64,000 nucleotides of DNA from DYGX01 sp035325905 (GTDB taxonomy: Bacteria > Chloroflexota > Anaerolineae > Aggregatilineales > Aggregatilineaceae): NCBI GenBank assembly GCA_035325905.1, contig DAOKYY010000008.1, positions 14,754 through 78,753 on the forward strand. Direction: 5' to 3'. The notes under the pieces are model-generated. The model saw nothing but the letters and a program-made list of their open reading frames with translations, was not told where the DNA came from and did not search any database. This document shows positions 8,260-16,323 of this stretch, in pieces (within the stretch, counting starts at the first letter, position 1; every line of letters begins with the position of its first letter). The translations under genes and the position numbers were made by a program.

Positions 8260-9966
8260 TTAGCTTGCCGGGCGCGCCTCAGCGTTCACCGTCCAGAGGT
8301 CGTAGCGGGCCGGGCCGGTCGGGTTCACGCCGGTCAGCCAGGGCTGTTCCAGCCACGCGCGGGTCATCACGAACAACGGGGCGACCGGGAAGCTCCCCTG
8401 CGCGCCGAAGAACGCTTCTTCCGCCTCAGCCAGCAGGCGGCCCCGCTCGGATTCGTCATCGGCCACCGACGCGCGATCGAGTAGCGCGTCCGCCGGGCCG
8501 CACTCCCGGCCAGGCTGAATGTAGCCGTAGCGGCAGTGCAGCGCGTCGCCGATCCAGGCCACGCCGTCGGGATAATCTGCGCTCCACGTAGCGAGCCAGA
8601 TGTGCGAGCGTGTGACCTTCTCGAAGTCGTAGGTGTTGTGAGCCAGCTCGATCATCAGCGTGCGCGGCAGGGGACGCACCTCAAACAACTGCGGGTTGCA
8701 GCCGAGCGCGGCGACCCACTGCTGAACGATGGCCTCGCCCAGCGCCGTCCAGGCTGGGTCATCATCCGGCACGAGGGCGAGCAGCGTTTCAGGAATCGCG
8801 TTACAGCCTTCCAGTCCGGCCTCGACTAGCGCCTGTTGCGCGCGCGAGGGGTCGAACATGAGGCCGTCGAAGGCCGGTTGTGCGACGTTTCCCGGTGGCG
8901 TGAACTGCGCCAGCGGCTCGGCCCGCCCTTCGAATATCTGCTGCACTAGCGCGCCGCGATCCAGCGCGAACGACAGCGCGCGCCGCCCCGCATCCGTATT
9001 GACGACCGCCCGGTCGTGCGAGAAGCCCAGCATCACCACCGGACCTTCGGGCGCGGTGTGCACCTGCTCAGGGCTGCGCGCCTGCGCGGCGCTGAGTTGC
9101 GGCCCGTCCAGCGCGACCCAATCGAACTCCGGCGCGGGCTGCGCCGCGAAAGCAATGTCAACTGCCGCGACATTGCCTTCTACCGGCAGCGGCCATTCGG
9201 GGTTGCGCACCAGGGCCATCCCCGAAGCGGACCGGTCGCGCAGCACGAACGGCCCGTTGCCGATCAGCGGCGCGCCCGCCGTCCAGTCGTCCGGGCCGGT
9301 CACGGCTTCGCGCGGGATGGGGCGGTAATCGCGCGTGCTGGTCAGCGTCAGGAAGTAGCTGGCGGGAAAGAGCAGGTCGATTTCGAGCGTGGTGGGGCTG
9401 GTCGCGCGAACGCCGATCTCGCGCGCGATGAAGAGGTCGTTGACAACTTCTGGAAACGCCCGCGAAACGGTCTGGCAGCCGCGAATGATCATCAGGTTGG
9501 CGGTGTGCGGCGAGGGGCGCAGCGGGTCGCACGCGCGCTGAATGCTGTACACGAAATCGCCCGCTACCACCGGGCGCACCGCGACGACTGCATCGCGCGC
9601 GGCGTCATAGCGCACCCAGTGAAGGTCGTCGCGCAAGGTGAAGGTCCACGTCAGCTGGTCGTCGCTCACCGTCCAGGACTCGGCAACCGCCGGCTGGATT
9701 GTCTGCGTCACGGGGTCGAAGCGTGTCAGCCCGACAAACAGGTTTTCGACCAGGTCACGGGCAGGTTGATCGAAGCGCGATACCAGAATGGGGTCGAGCG
9801 TGTCGGGCGCGGGCATCGCCAGTCGCAGCGTCACGCCGTCCTCTGGCTGTGCCAGCGGCCCGGCCTGCGCGGAGGTCAGCCCGTGTCCAGCGCCGATGCC
9901 GAACACCATGACCGCGAGCGCCACAACCGCGAGAATGTGTCGAGACAAGAGCACTTCACACCGCAT
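8260..9966 (-). CDS. Extracellular solute-binding protein, family 5 (peptide/nickel type)
   Basis: ABC-importer binding protein of 568 residues, in the normal size range for SBP_bac_5. An N-terminal signal segment (about 10-34, ending TSAQA) indicates export. Family features include TLDPILVSRFDQPARDLVEN, the repeated LTWTFTLRDDLHW segment and ALSFALDRGALVQQIFEG, matching DppA/OppA-like proteins that carry peptides or similar solutes. No permease or ATPase gene is nearby, so it may feed a transporter elsewhere or act as a sensor. The signal peptide lacks an obvious lipobox cysteine. Confidence 0.88.
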   Translation of the reverse strand: MRCEVLLSRHILAVVALAVMVFGIGAGHGLTSAQAGPLAQPEDGVTLRLAMPAPDTLDPILVSRFDQPARDLVENLFVGLTRFDPVTQTIQPAVAESWTVSDDQLTWTFTLRDDLHWVRYDAARDAVVAVRPVVAGDFVYSIQRACDPLRPSPHTANLMIIRGCQTVSRAFPEVVNDLFIAREIGVRATSPTTLEIDLLFPASYFLTLTSTRDYRPIPREAVTGPDDWTAGAPLIGNGPFVLRDRSASGMALVRNPEWPLPVEGNVAAVDIAFAAQPAPEFDWVALDGPQLSAAQARSPEQVHTAPEGPVVMLGFSHDRAVVNTDAGRRALSFALDRGALVQQIFEGRAEPLAQFTPPGNVAQPAFDGLMFDPSRAQQALVEAGLEGCNAIPETLLALVPDDDPAWTALGEAIVQQWVAALGCNPQLFEVRPLPRTLMIELAHNTYDFEKVTRSHIWLATWSADYPDGVAWIGDALHCRYGYIQPGRECGPADALLDRASVADDESERGRLLAEAEEAFFGAQGSFPVAPLFVMTRAWLEQPWLTGVNPTGPARYDLWTVNAEARPAS

Positions 9967-10095
9967 AGCATCCTCACATCAGGGGCAGTCGAACGCGATG
10001 GAACCTGAATTTCCAGCCAAGCGGCGCTATTGTAGCGCAAGACGCGCTCGCCAAACCAACGGCTGCCCCGCGCTGCGCTGATTGGTGAGCCGGTC

Positions 10096-10104
10096 TGCTA
10101 TAAT
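10096..10104 (+). promoter_or_regulatory. Extended -10 promoter of the FHA gene
   Basis: TGCTATAAT, a perfect extended -10 element with TG one base before TATAAT (10099-10104). No good -35 is seen at the normal distance. The remaining 80 bases up to the FHA start hold nothing else clear. Confidence 0.55.
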
Positions 10105-10189
10105 GGCGGACAGAGATCGGCATGCAGTGCGGGCCTAGAGTCTGCACGCACGGCCAGTCGATACCCGGTGAGGGTAGTTGAGGTGTGTG

Positions 10190-10672
10190 ATGGCCGCAGA
10201 AAAACCCGACGACACGTCTCGGCGTGAGACGACTCTCCTGCGCCCGCCCGGCGCTCAACCTCAGGCGCCTGCCGGGCGCAGCCAGAGCGCGCAGACCGGC
10301 CGCCTGCCCGCGCCGTGGCGGTTATTGGTGCAGATCGCCGGGCCAACCCAGACGTCGGTCGGGCTAGAAGTCAAGAGCGAGCTGATCCTGGGGCGAGTCG
10401 ATCCGACGGCCAGCACGCGCCCTGACCTTGATCTGACGCCGTATGGCGGTCAGGAAGCGGGGGTGTCGCGAAAGCACGTGGCGATCCTGCGCGATGATCA
10501 GAGTCAGGCGCTCTATGTGGAGGACCTGAACAGCACGAACGGCACGCGGCTTAACGGATTCTGGCTCGACGCCGGGCAGCGTTATCGCCTGCGCGACGGC
10601 GATCGCCTGGAGCTTGGCGATCTGATTCTCACCCTGCGGTTCGCCCGCTCGCCCTATCCGGCGCCCCGCTGA
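10190..10672 (+). CDS. FHA-domain protein
   Basis: Forkhead-associated domain protein of 160 residues. The first 40 residues are disordered and Ser/Thr/Pro-rich, including RRETTLLRP, similar to phosphorylatable threonine sites in GarA-type proteins. The FHA core follows at about 65-150 with its key residues: LILGR (Gly-Arg), VSRKHV (Ser-Arg-x-His) and NSTNGTRLNG. FHA domains bind phosphothreonine. Start: ATG 10190 with GAGGTG just upstream; a TTG at 10178 is an alternative. It stands alone between divergent and convergent neighbours. Whether it is a substrate of a Ser/Thr kinase is inference, as no kinase is in the window. Confidence 0.88.
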   Translation: MAAEKPDDTSRRETTLLRPPGAQPQAPAGRSQSAQTGRLPAPWRLLVQIAGPTQTSVGLEVKSELILGRVDPTASTRPDLDLTPYGGQEAGVSRKHVAILRDDQSQALYVEDLNSTNGTRLNGFWLDAGQRYRLRDGDRLELGDLILTLRFARSPYPAPR

Positions 10673-10699
10673 TCGCGTTGCGCGGTCGTCGCGGCGCGC

Positions 10700-11548
10700 T
10701 CACAGCGCCAGACGCATCTCGATCTGGCGGAAGCTCACCGTATAGCCCAGCGCCTCGAATGCTGGCAAGACCGGGTCGTTGTCCGCGACGTTGTACGAGC
10801 TGGCGTGCGCGTCTGGATAGATACGATGCAGCGCCGCGAGCAGGCACAGCGCGGCGCGAGGCGCCTCGGCTCCAGGCGCTTCGGCCAGGTCGAGCAGCCG
10901 GATCGCCGTCTGATCGGCGTAGCCGAGCGCGTATGCTTGCAGATCGTCGCCCTCGTTACGGTACGCCCACGCCTGAAGCAACCCGCCGATCCCTTCCAGC
11001 GAGGGCCTGGCGCGCTGCCAGCAGTTCGGGACTGGATGAAACGGCTCGTAGTGCGCCAGCACGCCGCGCACGCTGGCCGTGCGCAACTGGCAGTCAGGCA
11101 GGATGTCCGGCACGCGGTCGGGCACGCGCTCCAACACCAGCAAGAAGCGACGGTCAGCGAAACCCAGCGCACGGTACAACGCATACGCGCCACGGTTTGC
11201 CTCGATCACCTCAAGATCGATCGTTTCCAGGCTCCGCTGCTGCGCCTGCTCGATCAGGTGGTTCATCATCGCCCGCCCGATGCCGCTGCGCCGCTTGCCC
11301 GGTATCACGCCCATGCCGCCAATCCACCCCGCGCGGTCACGGATGCCGAGCAATCCGGTTCCGACGATTCGCCCCTCTTCGAGCGCAACCACCGAAGCGT
11401 CCGGCGCGATGTCGTCGCGCTCGAACAGCGCCCGAAACGCTGGCTTGCTCATGGTGATCGGCACATAGTAGTCGGAATAGGCGAGGTTGAACGCGTCGGT
11501 AAACGCTCCGAAGTCAACCTCATCGACTGGAACCAGGCGCAGAGTCAT
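10700..11548 (-). CDS. GNAT-family N-acetyltransferase
   Basis: Acetyltransferase of 282 residues. The acetyl-CoA binding signature is in the first half: MGVIPGKRRSGIGRAMMNHL, with the R/Q-x-x-G-x-G/A element RRSGIG, followed by IEANRGAYALYRALGF, the usual motif B region. The C-terminal half (about 150-282) is a second, more diverged GNAT-like portion, as in two-domain proteins. The substrate is unknown. ATG 11548 (MTLRLVP) is preferred over an upstream start because the longer N-terminus is basic and unlike the family. Confidence 0.85.
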   Translation of the reverse strand: MTLRLVPVDEVDFGAFTDAFNLAYSDYYVPITMSKPAFRALFERDDIAPDASVVALEEGRIVGTGLLGIRDRAGWIGGMGVIPGKRRSGIGRAMMNHLIEQAQQRSLETIDLEVIEANRGAYALYRALGFADRRFLLVLERVPDRVPDILPDCQLRTASVRGVLAHYEPFHPVPNCWQRARPSLEGIGGLLQAWAYRNEGDDLQAYALGYADQTAIRLLDLAEAPGAEAPRAALCLLAALHRIYPDAHASSYNVADNDPVLPAFEALGYTVSFRQIEMRLAL

Positions 11549-11674
11549 CCCGCATCGACCCCCTCGGTGTGGACTTCCGGGCTGCATTGTCGCACGCCAC
11601 GGGCGAGCGCGCAACGTGTGTCCCGCGAGGCTGCGCTGGGCGTAAGCGCGCCGCCGTGATTGCGGAGAAAATAG

Positions 11675-11702
11675 TTGCGTGCGCGCGCAGAACGGGTATA
11701 GT
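11675..11702 (+). promoter_or_regulatory. Predicted promoter of the PspC-type pair
   Basis: TTGCGT (11675-11680), a 16-base spacer and TATAGT (11697-11702), 38 bases before the ATG at 11741. Confidence 0.55.
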
Positions 11703-11740
11703 GTCCGGGCAGAAGCGTGATACGCACAGGGTAGGTGGTT

Positions 11741-12148
11741 ATGAGAGCACAGCGGCTTTCGCGCAGCCTGACGGATCGCGTCCTCGGCGGCGTGTGCGGG
11801 GGGCTGGGCGCGGTGATCGGCATCAGCGCCTGGTGGATACGCGCCGCGTTTATTCTGCTGGCCGTGTCCACATCAGGGGCCGGGGCGCTGCTTTACCTGG
11901 CGCTCTGGCTGCTGCTGCCGGCCCAGCGGCTGGCGGCGCTGCCCACCGGGCGCGATCACGTCCAGGTCCGCGCGCTGCATGTCGAGACGGTGCTTCTGAT
12001 TGGCGTCGTGCTGGTCGCGGCGGGGCTGCTGGCGCTCGCGCGCAATCTGGACGTGCTCAGCGCAGACCTGGGCGCGATCTGGGCGCCGCTGATCGTGATC
12101 GCGTTCGGCCTGATATTTTTGGTGAAGCAACTGCGGAGGACGGTATGA
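11741..12148 (+). CDS. PspC-domain membrane protein
   Basis: Protein of 135 residues. Residues 5-65 match the PspC domain pattern: LTDRVLGGVCGGLGAVIGISAWWIRAAF, then a helix and LYLALWLLLP. The C-terminal half adds two membrane helices. PspC-type proteins belong to phage-shock and LiaRS-type envelope-stress systems and sense or protect the membrane. The gene overlaps its partner by four bases (ATGA at 12145), so they are translationally coupled. No PspA or two-component gene is adjacent. Confidence 0.87.
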   Translation: MRAQRLSRSLTDRVLGGVCGGLGAVIGISAWWIRAAFILLAVSTSGAGALLYLALWLLLPAQRLAALPTGRDHVQVRALHVETVLLIGVVLVAAGLLALARNLDVLSADLGAIWAPLIVIAFGLIFLVKQLRRTV

Positions 12149-13086
12149 CGACGGCACGCCGCAATCTGCTCTGGCCTCTGCTGATGGTCGCGCTTGGCGC
12201 GGCCTGGCTGCTGGTCGCGCTCGATGCCGTGCCGGAGGCGGTCGGCGACCTGCTGGCGCGCGCGTGGCCGGCGCTGCTCGTTCTCCTGGGGCTGGAACTG
12301 CTGGTCGGGCGCCGCCGGATCGCGCTGGCAGGACGCGCTTTGCCGATGAGCCTGCTGGCGCTGCTGGGAGTGCTGATCGCGCTCGGCGTGATCGTCGCGC
12401 TGGCCTACCGCGAGCAGGGGGATTCGCTCCGCACCGACAATGTGCAGGCGTTTGACCAGACCCTCGACCCCGATCTCAACCGCGTTGAGGTGACAGCGGC
12501 GCTGCAACGGACCGCGATCACCGCCGGGCCATCGGAGCAGGGCGCTCGAACGCTGTCTGCCGCCTATCGAGGCAGCCGGGGGCACACGGTCACGATGGAG
12601 TGGGGCGCGCAAGCCGGGACCGGCGCGTTGGCAATTGACGAGACGGCAGGCGAGACGATCCCGCGCCTGGACGACTACGGCCGCGCGACGCTTGAGCTGG
12701 CGCTGCCTGAGAAAACCGTCATCGGCCTGCTGCGGCTCGACTCGAAAGCGGGGGATGGCGCGCTTGATCTCCAGAGGCTGCAAATCGAGCGCCTGGAGGT
12801 GACGCTGAAGGATGGCTCGCTAGCGGTGACGCTGCCGGCCGGCGAGGCGCTCAGCGGGCGGCTGCGCGTCGAGGGGGGCGACCTGGAGCTGCGCGTTCCG
12901 CCTCAGGTGGCGCTGACAGTCACGCTGGCCGAAGGGAGCGGCGAGCCGGCATACGACTATGACGATCTGCGCTACGATTTGCTGCGCGATGGCACCCTCA
13001 AGCTGGAGAACACGGACGAGTTTCAGGTCGGCCTGACGGTATGGCTGGAAAGCGGCGCGACGCTGCGTGTGGTCGACCTGGAGTGA
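12145..13086 (+). CDS. LiaF-like membrane protein with C-terminal adhesin-like beta domain
   Basis: Protein of 313 residues. The first 90 residues hold about three membrane helices of the DUF5668/LiaF N-terminal kind (LLWPLLMVALGAAWLLVAL). The remaining 210 residues are soluble, with repeating beta strands (GDGALDLQRLQIERLEVTL, LSGRLRVEGGDLELRVP) like the LiaF/toastrack beta-solenoid domains that accompany PspC proteins. Its start overlaps the PspC gene (ATGA). Together they look like a PspC-toastrack membrane-stress module; partner assignment is inference. Confidence 0.8.
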   Translation: MTTARRNLLWPLLMVALGAAWLLVALDAVPEAVGDLLARAWPALLVLLGLELLVGRRRIALAGRALPMSLLALLGVLIALGVIVALAYREQGDSLRTDNVQAFDQTLDPDLNRVEVTAALQRTAITAGPSEQGARTLSAAYRGSRGHTVTMEWGAQAGTGALAIDETAGETIPRLDDYGRATLELALPEKTVIGLLRLDSKAGDGALDLQRLQIERLEVTLKDGSLAVTLPAGEALSGRLRVEGGDLELRVPPQVALTVTLAEGSGEPAYDYDDLRYDLLRDGTLKLENTDEFQVGLTVWLESGATLRVVDLE

Positions 13087-13186
13087 TTTTCAGGCAAACG
13101 GCAGCGGCGTTTTTCGCTTCGGAAAGCGCCGCGCTGCCGGTCTCTGGACCGTTCGGCGCGGCAGCATCGCGCCGGGCTGGCGGCAG

Positions 13187-13215
13187 TTGACTTTGTTTCT
13201 GACATCTCCTATACT
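13187..13215 (+). promoter_or_regulatory. Strong promoter of a short transcript ahead of the SWIM gene
   Basis: TTGACT (13187-13192), a 17-base spacer and TATACT (13210-13215), close to the vegetative consensus. The expected start is near 13222. The intrinsic terminator at 13279-13313 would end the RNA after about 90 bases. Confidence 0.7.
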
Positions 13216-13221
13216 GGCAGA

Positions 13222-13313
13222 AACTGAGGTTGCCCGCTTATGAGCCGTTTTCGCATAATAGCCGTTTTTGAGACCCGCAAAAGCACGCTGGGGTAGATGC
13301 CAGTGTGCTTTTT
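13222..13313 (+). ncRNA. Candidate small RNA or attenuator leader
   Basis: The segment between a near-consensus promoter and an intrinsic terminator. It contains an 18-codon frame from ATG 13240 (MSRFRIIAVFETRKSTLG) with GAGGT about ten bases before it. Its stop codon TAG (13294-13296) falls in the loop of the terminator hairpin. The layout fits either a free small RNA or a translation-sensitive attenuator for the downstream SWIM gene. It is a prediction from pattern only; no known RNA family is recognised. Confidence 0.45.
13279..13313 (+). terminator. Intrinsic terminator upstream of the SWIM gene
   Basis: AGCACGCTGG (13282-13291) pairs with CCAGTGTGCT (13300-13309) with one G-U pair, followed by TTTT. 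Confidence 0.85.
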
Positions 13314-13388
13314 GCTAATTAGAACGAAAGTTATCGTCCGGCAGTCCGTTTTGCGTTTATGTGTCGCCGTAGGGTGAGGAGGTTCGAC

Positions 13389-13637
13389 ATGGATTATGGG
13401 ATGATCGGCAAGATCGAGAAGGCAAAACGCTACGCCGAAGAGCGCGACCGCATTAAATTCAATTCCTTTAGTGTGACCATCCAGGGTGAGAACAACCCCC
13501 ATACTGTAACCTATTCCGATAACGGATGGGTGTGCGATTGCAGCTTCTTCAAGTCGCGTGGCGTGTGCAGCCACTCGATGGCTCTCGAGCGCGTTCTCGA
13601 AGGCATGTTGCCGGAGTCTGCGGTAACGAGCGGGTAA
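13389..13637 (+). CDS. Small SWIM zinc-finger protein
   Basis: Protein of 82 residues. The SWIM signature CxCx(n)CxH is complete: Cys49, Cys51, Cys60, His62 (WVCDCSFFKSRGVCSHSMAL). The N-terminal 45 residues form a short helix and beta strands, and no further domain is present, so it is a stand-alone SWIM module. SWIM fingers bind DNA or protein. The start is set by a perfect AGGAGG (13377-13382) six bases before ATG 13389. It lies downstream of a short terminated transcript and is followed by its own hairpin. Confidence 0.85.
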   Translation: MDYGMIGKIEKAKRYAEERDRIKFNSFSVTIQGENNPHTVTYSDNGWVCDCSFFKSRGVCSHSMALERVLEGMLPESAVTSG

Positions 13638-13667
13638 GAGCCTGTCTCGAGCATCCCAAGCAGGGCT

Positions 13668-13709
13668 GACATGAGCGGCGCAGGGTGAAAGCGACCGCTC
13701 ATGTTCTTT
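13668..13709 (+). terminator. Terminator after the SWIM gene
   Basis: ACATGAGCGG (13669-13678) pairs with CCGCTCATGT (13695-13704), followed by TCTTT. It sits 31 bases past the stop codon. Confidence 0.65.
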
Positions 13710-13831
13710 GGTAGGGAAAAGCCGGGCCGGCGGTGTAGAAGTATGGTGCGGAAAGGCGCGGCTGTACGCTCGCTCCCCAATCTGGTAGAATGCGAACCGC
13801 ACCGGGGCGATCACCGAAAGGGTCTCAGCGT

Positions 13832-14902
13832 TTGAGCAGGCAGCAGGTCAGGGGGCTGGCGCGGCGTTGGCTGGCGTTAGCCGTCGGCGCGATCGTCAGC
13901 GCCGTGTTTCTGTACATCGGCCTGCGCGGGCTGGAGCTGTCCGAAGTATGGCATGATGTGCGATCGGCCCGGATGGGCTGGCTCGTGCCCGGCGTCGCGA
14001 TCTACTTCCTCGCGGTCTGGGGCCGGACGTGGCGCTGGCACTACCTGCTGCGCTCGCTGAAGCCGATCCCGCTGAAGCGGCTATTCCCGGTGGTCGTGAT
14101 CGGCTACATGGGCAACAACGTCTACCCGTTCCGCGCGGGCGAGGTGATTCGCGCGTATGTTTTGCGGCGCAATGAAGGCGTGAACATCCCTGCTAGCCTC
14201 GCAACAATCGTGGTCGAGCGTATCTTCGACGGGCTGGTCATGTTGCTGTTCGTGTTTGTGGCGCTGCCTTTCGCTGATTTCAAGCAAGACTGGCTGCGCG
14301 ACGTGGTGTTTTTCTCGACGCTGCTGTTCTGGGGCGCGTTTTTCGCCTTCCTCGCGATGGCGCTGCGCCCGGCCCTGATGCGCCAGATGTACACCTGGAT
14401 TTTTGCGAGGCTGCTGCCGTTGCGCGTGGGCGCGGCGGCGACCCGGCTGGCCGATCACTTCATGCTGGGCCTTCAGAACTTGCGCCATCCCCGCGACCTG
14501 ATGATGATTCTGCTCTCGTCGGTGTTTATCTGGCTGACCGAGACGACCAAGTACTGGTTCGTGATGCACGCCTTCGATTTCGAGGTGAGCTTCTTCGCGT
14601 TGATGGTTATGACGGCAGTGGTCAATCTGGCGACAACGCTGCCCTCGTCGCCGGGGTACGTGGGCACATTCGACACGCCGGGTATTAAGACCCTGACCGC
14701 CTATGGCGTGCCGGAGTCGACTGCGGCGTCCTATACACTTGTGCTTCACGCCGCGCTGTGGCTGCCGATTACGCTGCTGGGGTTCTACTACCTGTATCGC
14801 CAGGGGCTAAGCTGGCGCGACTTCCGGCGCGCCCAGGAAGTCGCCGCCGGGCGCGCTGGTGAGCAGGGCGCAGCGGTGCGGGAGCAGGAGGGCATTGCGT
14901 GA
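13832..14902 (+). CDS. LPG-synthase-type (UPF0104) integral membrane protein
   Basis: Polytopic membrane protein of about 356 residues in the lysylphosphatidylglycerol-synthase transmembrane-region/AglD family. There are about eight hydrophobic helices. Family motifs include GYMGNNVYPFRAGEVIRAYVL, IVVERIFDGLVMLL and a late LPSSPGYVGTFDTPG. Bacterial and archaeal members act in lipid-linked sugar handling or flipping. Start: TTG 13832 is preceded by AAAGG at a good distance, whereas the upstream ATG at 13790 has no ribosome site and sits in a TAGAAT box that could be a -10 element. It overlaps the FAD oxidoreductase gene by four bases, so they are co-translated. Confidence 0.85.
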   Translation: MSRQQVRGLARRWLALAVGAIVSAVFLYIGLRGLELSEVWHDVRSARMGWLVPGVAIYFLAVWGRTWRWHYLLRSLKPIPLKRLFPVVVIGYMGNNVYPFRAGEVIRAYVLRRNEGVNIPASLATIVVERIFDGLVMLLFVFVALPFADFKQDWLRDVVFFSTLLFWGAFFAFLAMALRPALMRQMYTWIFARLLPLRVGAAATRLADHFMLGLQNLRHPRDLMMILLSSVFIWLTETTKYWFVMHAFDFEVSFFALMVMTAVVNLATTLPSSPGYVGTFDTPGIKTLTAYGVPESTAASYTLVLHAALWLPITLLGFYYLYRQGLSWRDFRRAQEVAAGRAGEQGAAVREQEGIA

Positions 14903-16230
14903 CGGAACGAAGACGAGTCGCCATCATCGGCGCGGGGGCCGCTGGCCTGGCCGCCGCCTACGATCTGACGCGCGCCGGTTACGGGGTCGATGTCTACGAG
15001 GCGGGCGCCGAAGTTGGCGGGCTGGCCGCCGGGTTCCGTGCCGACGGCTGGGACTGGACGCTCGAGAAGTTCTACCATCACTGGTTCGCGAATGACGACG
15101 CCGTGCTCGGCCTGATCGCGGAGCTGGGCGCGTCCGATAAGGTGCTGTTACCTCGCCCCATCACGTCATTGTGGCTGAACGGGCGCATCTTTCAGATGGA
15201 CCACCCGAATATCGTGGCCGCGAACCTGCGGCTGCCGATCTCGTGGCCCGCAAAAATCCGCTATGGGCTGACCGGGCTATATCTCAAGCTGACGAAGCGT
15301 TGGCAGCCGCTAGAGCGCGTGACCGCTGACGCCTGGCTGCGGCGCTGGATGGGCGCAGAAGCCTATGAGAAACTGTGGCGCTCGTTGCTGATTGGCAAAT
15401 TCGGCGCGCACTATGATAAAGTCAACATGGCGTGGTTCTGGGCGCGTGTCTACAAGCGCACCCCCCGGCTCGGCACCTTTGAAGGCGGCTTTCAGGCGTT
15501 CCTGGAACTTCTCGCCTCGCGGGTTCGAGAGCAGAGTGGGGCGATCCACTTGCAGACGCCAGTCTCCTCTATCCGCCCGCTCGAAGGTGGGCGCTACTCG
15601 GTTGAAGCCAGCGGCGCGGCGCGTGATTATGATGCCGTGATCAGCACGTCCGCCCCGCAGATTCTGCGCCGCTTGGTCCCAGACCTCCCGGCCAGCTATA
15701 GCGATCAGTTGGATCATCTTAAACATATGGGCGCGGTGGTGGTCATCCTGGCGCTGGATCGCCAGTTGCTCACCGATGGGACTTACTGGCTTAGCCTGCC
15801 GGCGGATCAGCCAGATAAATCGAAGGCGGAGTTCCCGTTCCTGGCGCTCGTCGAGCACACCAACTACATGGACCGTGCGCATTACGGTGGGGACCGGCTC
15901 GTGTACTGCGGCGATTATGTCCCGCCGGACCATGAATACTTCGAGCTGAGCGAGGACGAGCTTGCGGAGCGTTTTACGAGCGTCTTGACCACGTTCAACC
16001 CGGCGTTCTCGCCGGAATGGATACGGCGGAAGTGGGTGTTCAGGACGCGCTACGCGCAGCCGGTGCCGTTCGTGAACCAGTCTCAAGCTCTACCGGACCT
16101 GCGGACGCCGCTGCGCGGGCTGTATCTTGCCAGCATGAGCCAGGTGTACCCCTGGGATCGCGGCACGAATTACGCGGTCGAGATGGGGCGGCGCGTCGCC
16201 GGGCTGCTGCGTGAGGATTACGAGGGCTAG
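14899..16230 (+). CDS. FAD-dependent amine-oxidase-like oxidoreductase
   Basis: Flavoprotein of 443 residues. The dinucleotide motif VAIIGAGAAGLAAAYDL is at the N-terminus, followed by the acidic strand end VYEAGAEVGGLA typical of the amine oxidase/protoporphyrinogen oxidase/phytoene desaturase superfamily. A C-terminal FAD segment (LRTPLRGLYLASMSQVYPWDRGTNYAVEMG) closes the domain. Similar proteins next to envelope-sugar genes convert lipid-linked or nucleotide sugars, but the substrate here is not readable. The GTG start at 14899 overlaps the stop of the upstream membrane-protein gene. Confidence 0.87.
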   Translation: MTERRRVAIIGAGAAGLAAAYDLTRAGYGVDVYEAGAEVGGLAAGFRADGWDWTLEKFYHHWFANDDAVLGLIAELGASDKVLLPRPITSLWLNGRIFQMDHPNIVAANLRLPISWPAKIRYGLTGLYLKLTKRWQPLERVTADAWLRRWMGAEAYEKLWRSLLIGKFGAHYDKVNMAWFWARVYKRTPRLGTFEGGFQAFLELLASRVREQSGAIHLQTPVSSIRPLEGGRYSVEASGAARDYDAVISTSAPQILRRLVPDLPASYSDQLDHLKHMGAVVVILALDRQLLTDGTYWLSLPADQPDKSKAEFPFLALVEHTNYMDRAHYGGDRLVYCGDYVPPDHEYFELSEDELAERFTSVLTTFNPAFSPEWIRRKWVFRTRYAQPVPFVNQSQALPDLRTPLRGLYLASMSQVYPWDRGTNYAVEMGRRVAGLLREDYEG

Positions 16231-16231
16231 C

Positions 16232-16251
16232 GCCCGCCTTCAGGCGGGGCG
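16232..16251 (+). other. Small GC-rich stem-loop after the FAD oxidoreductase gene
   Basis: GCCCGCC-TTCA-GGCGGG directly after the stop codon. There is no T-run, so it may only stabilise the 3' end of the message. Confidence 0.35.
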
Positions 16252-16323
16252 TGGGGATAAATCGGCCAGTTGCCTGGGGCGTGGACCACAGGCGAGTACG
16301 CGATAAGAGGGGTTGAAACCAGC

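Noticed and set aside
9016..10008. Rightward open frame of 330 codons opposite the solute-binding protein gene
   Set aside because: Antisense shadow with Arg/Gly-rich low-complexity translation; the leftward frame has a signal peptide and family motifs.
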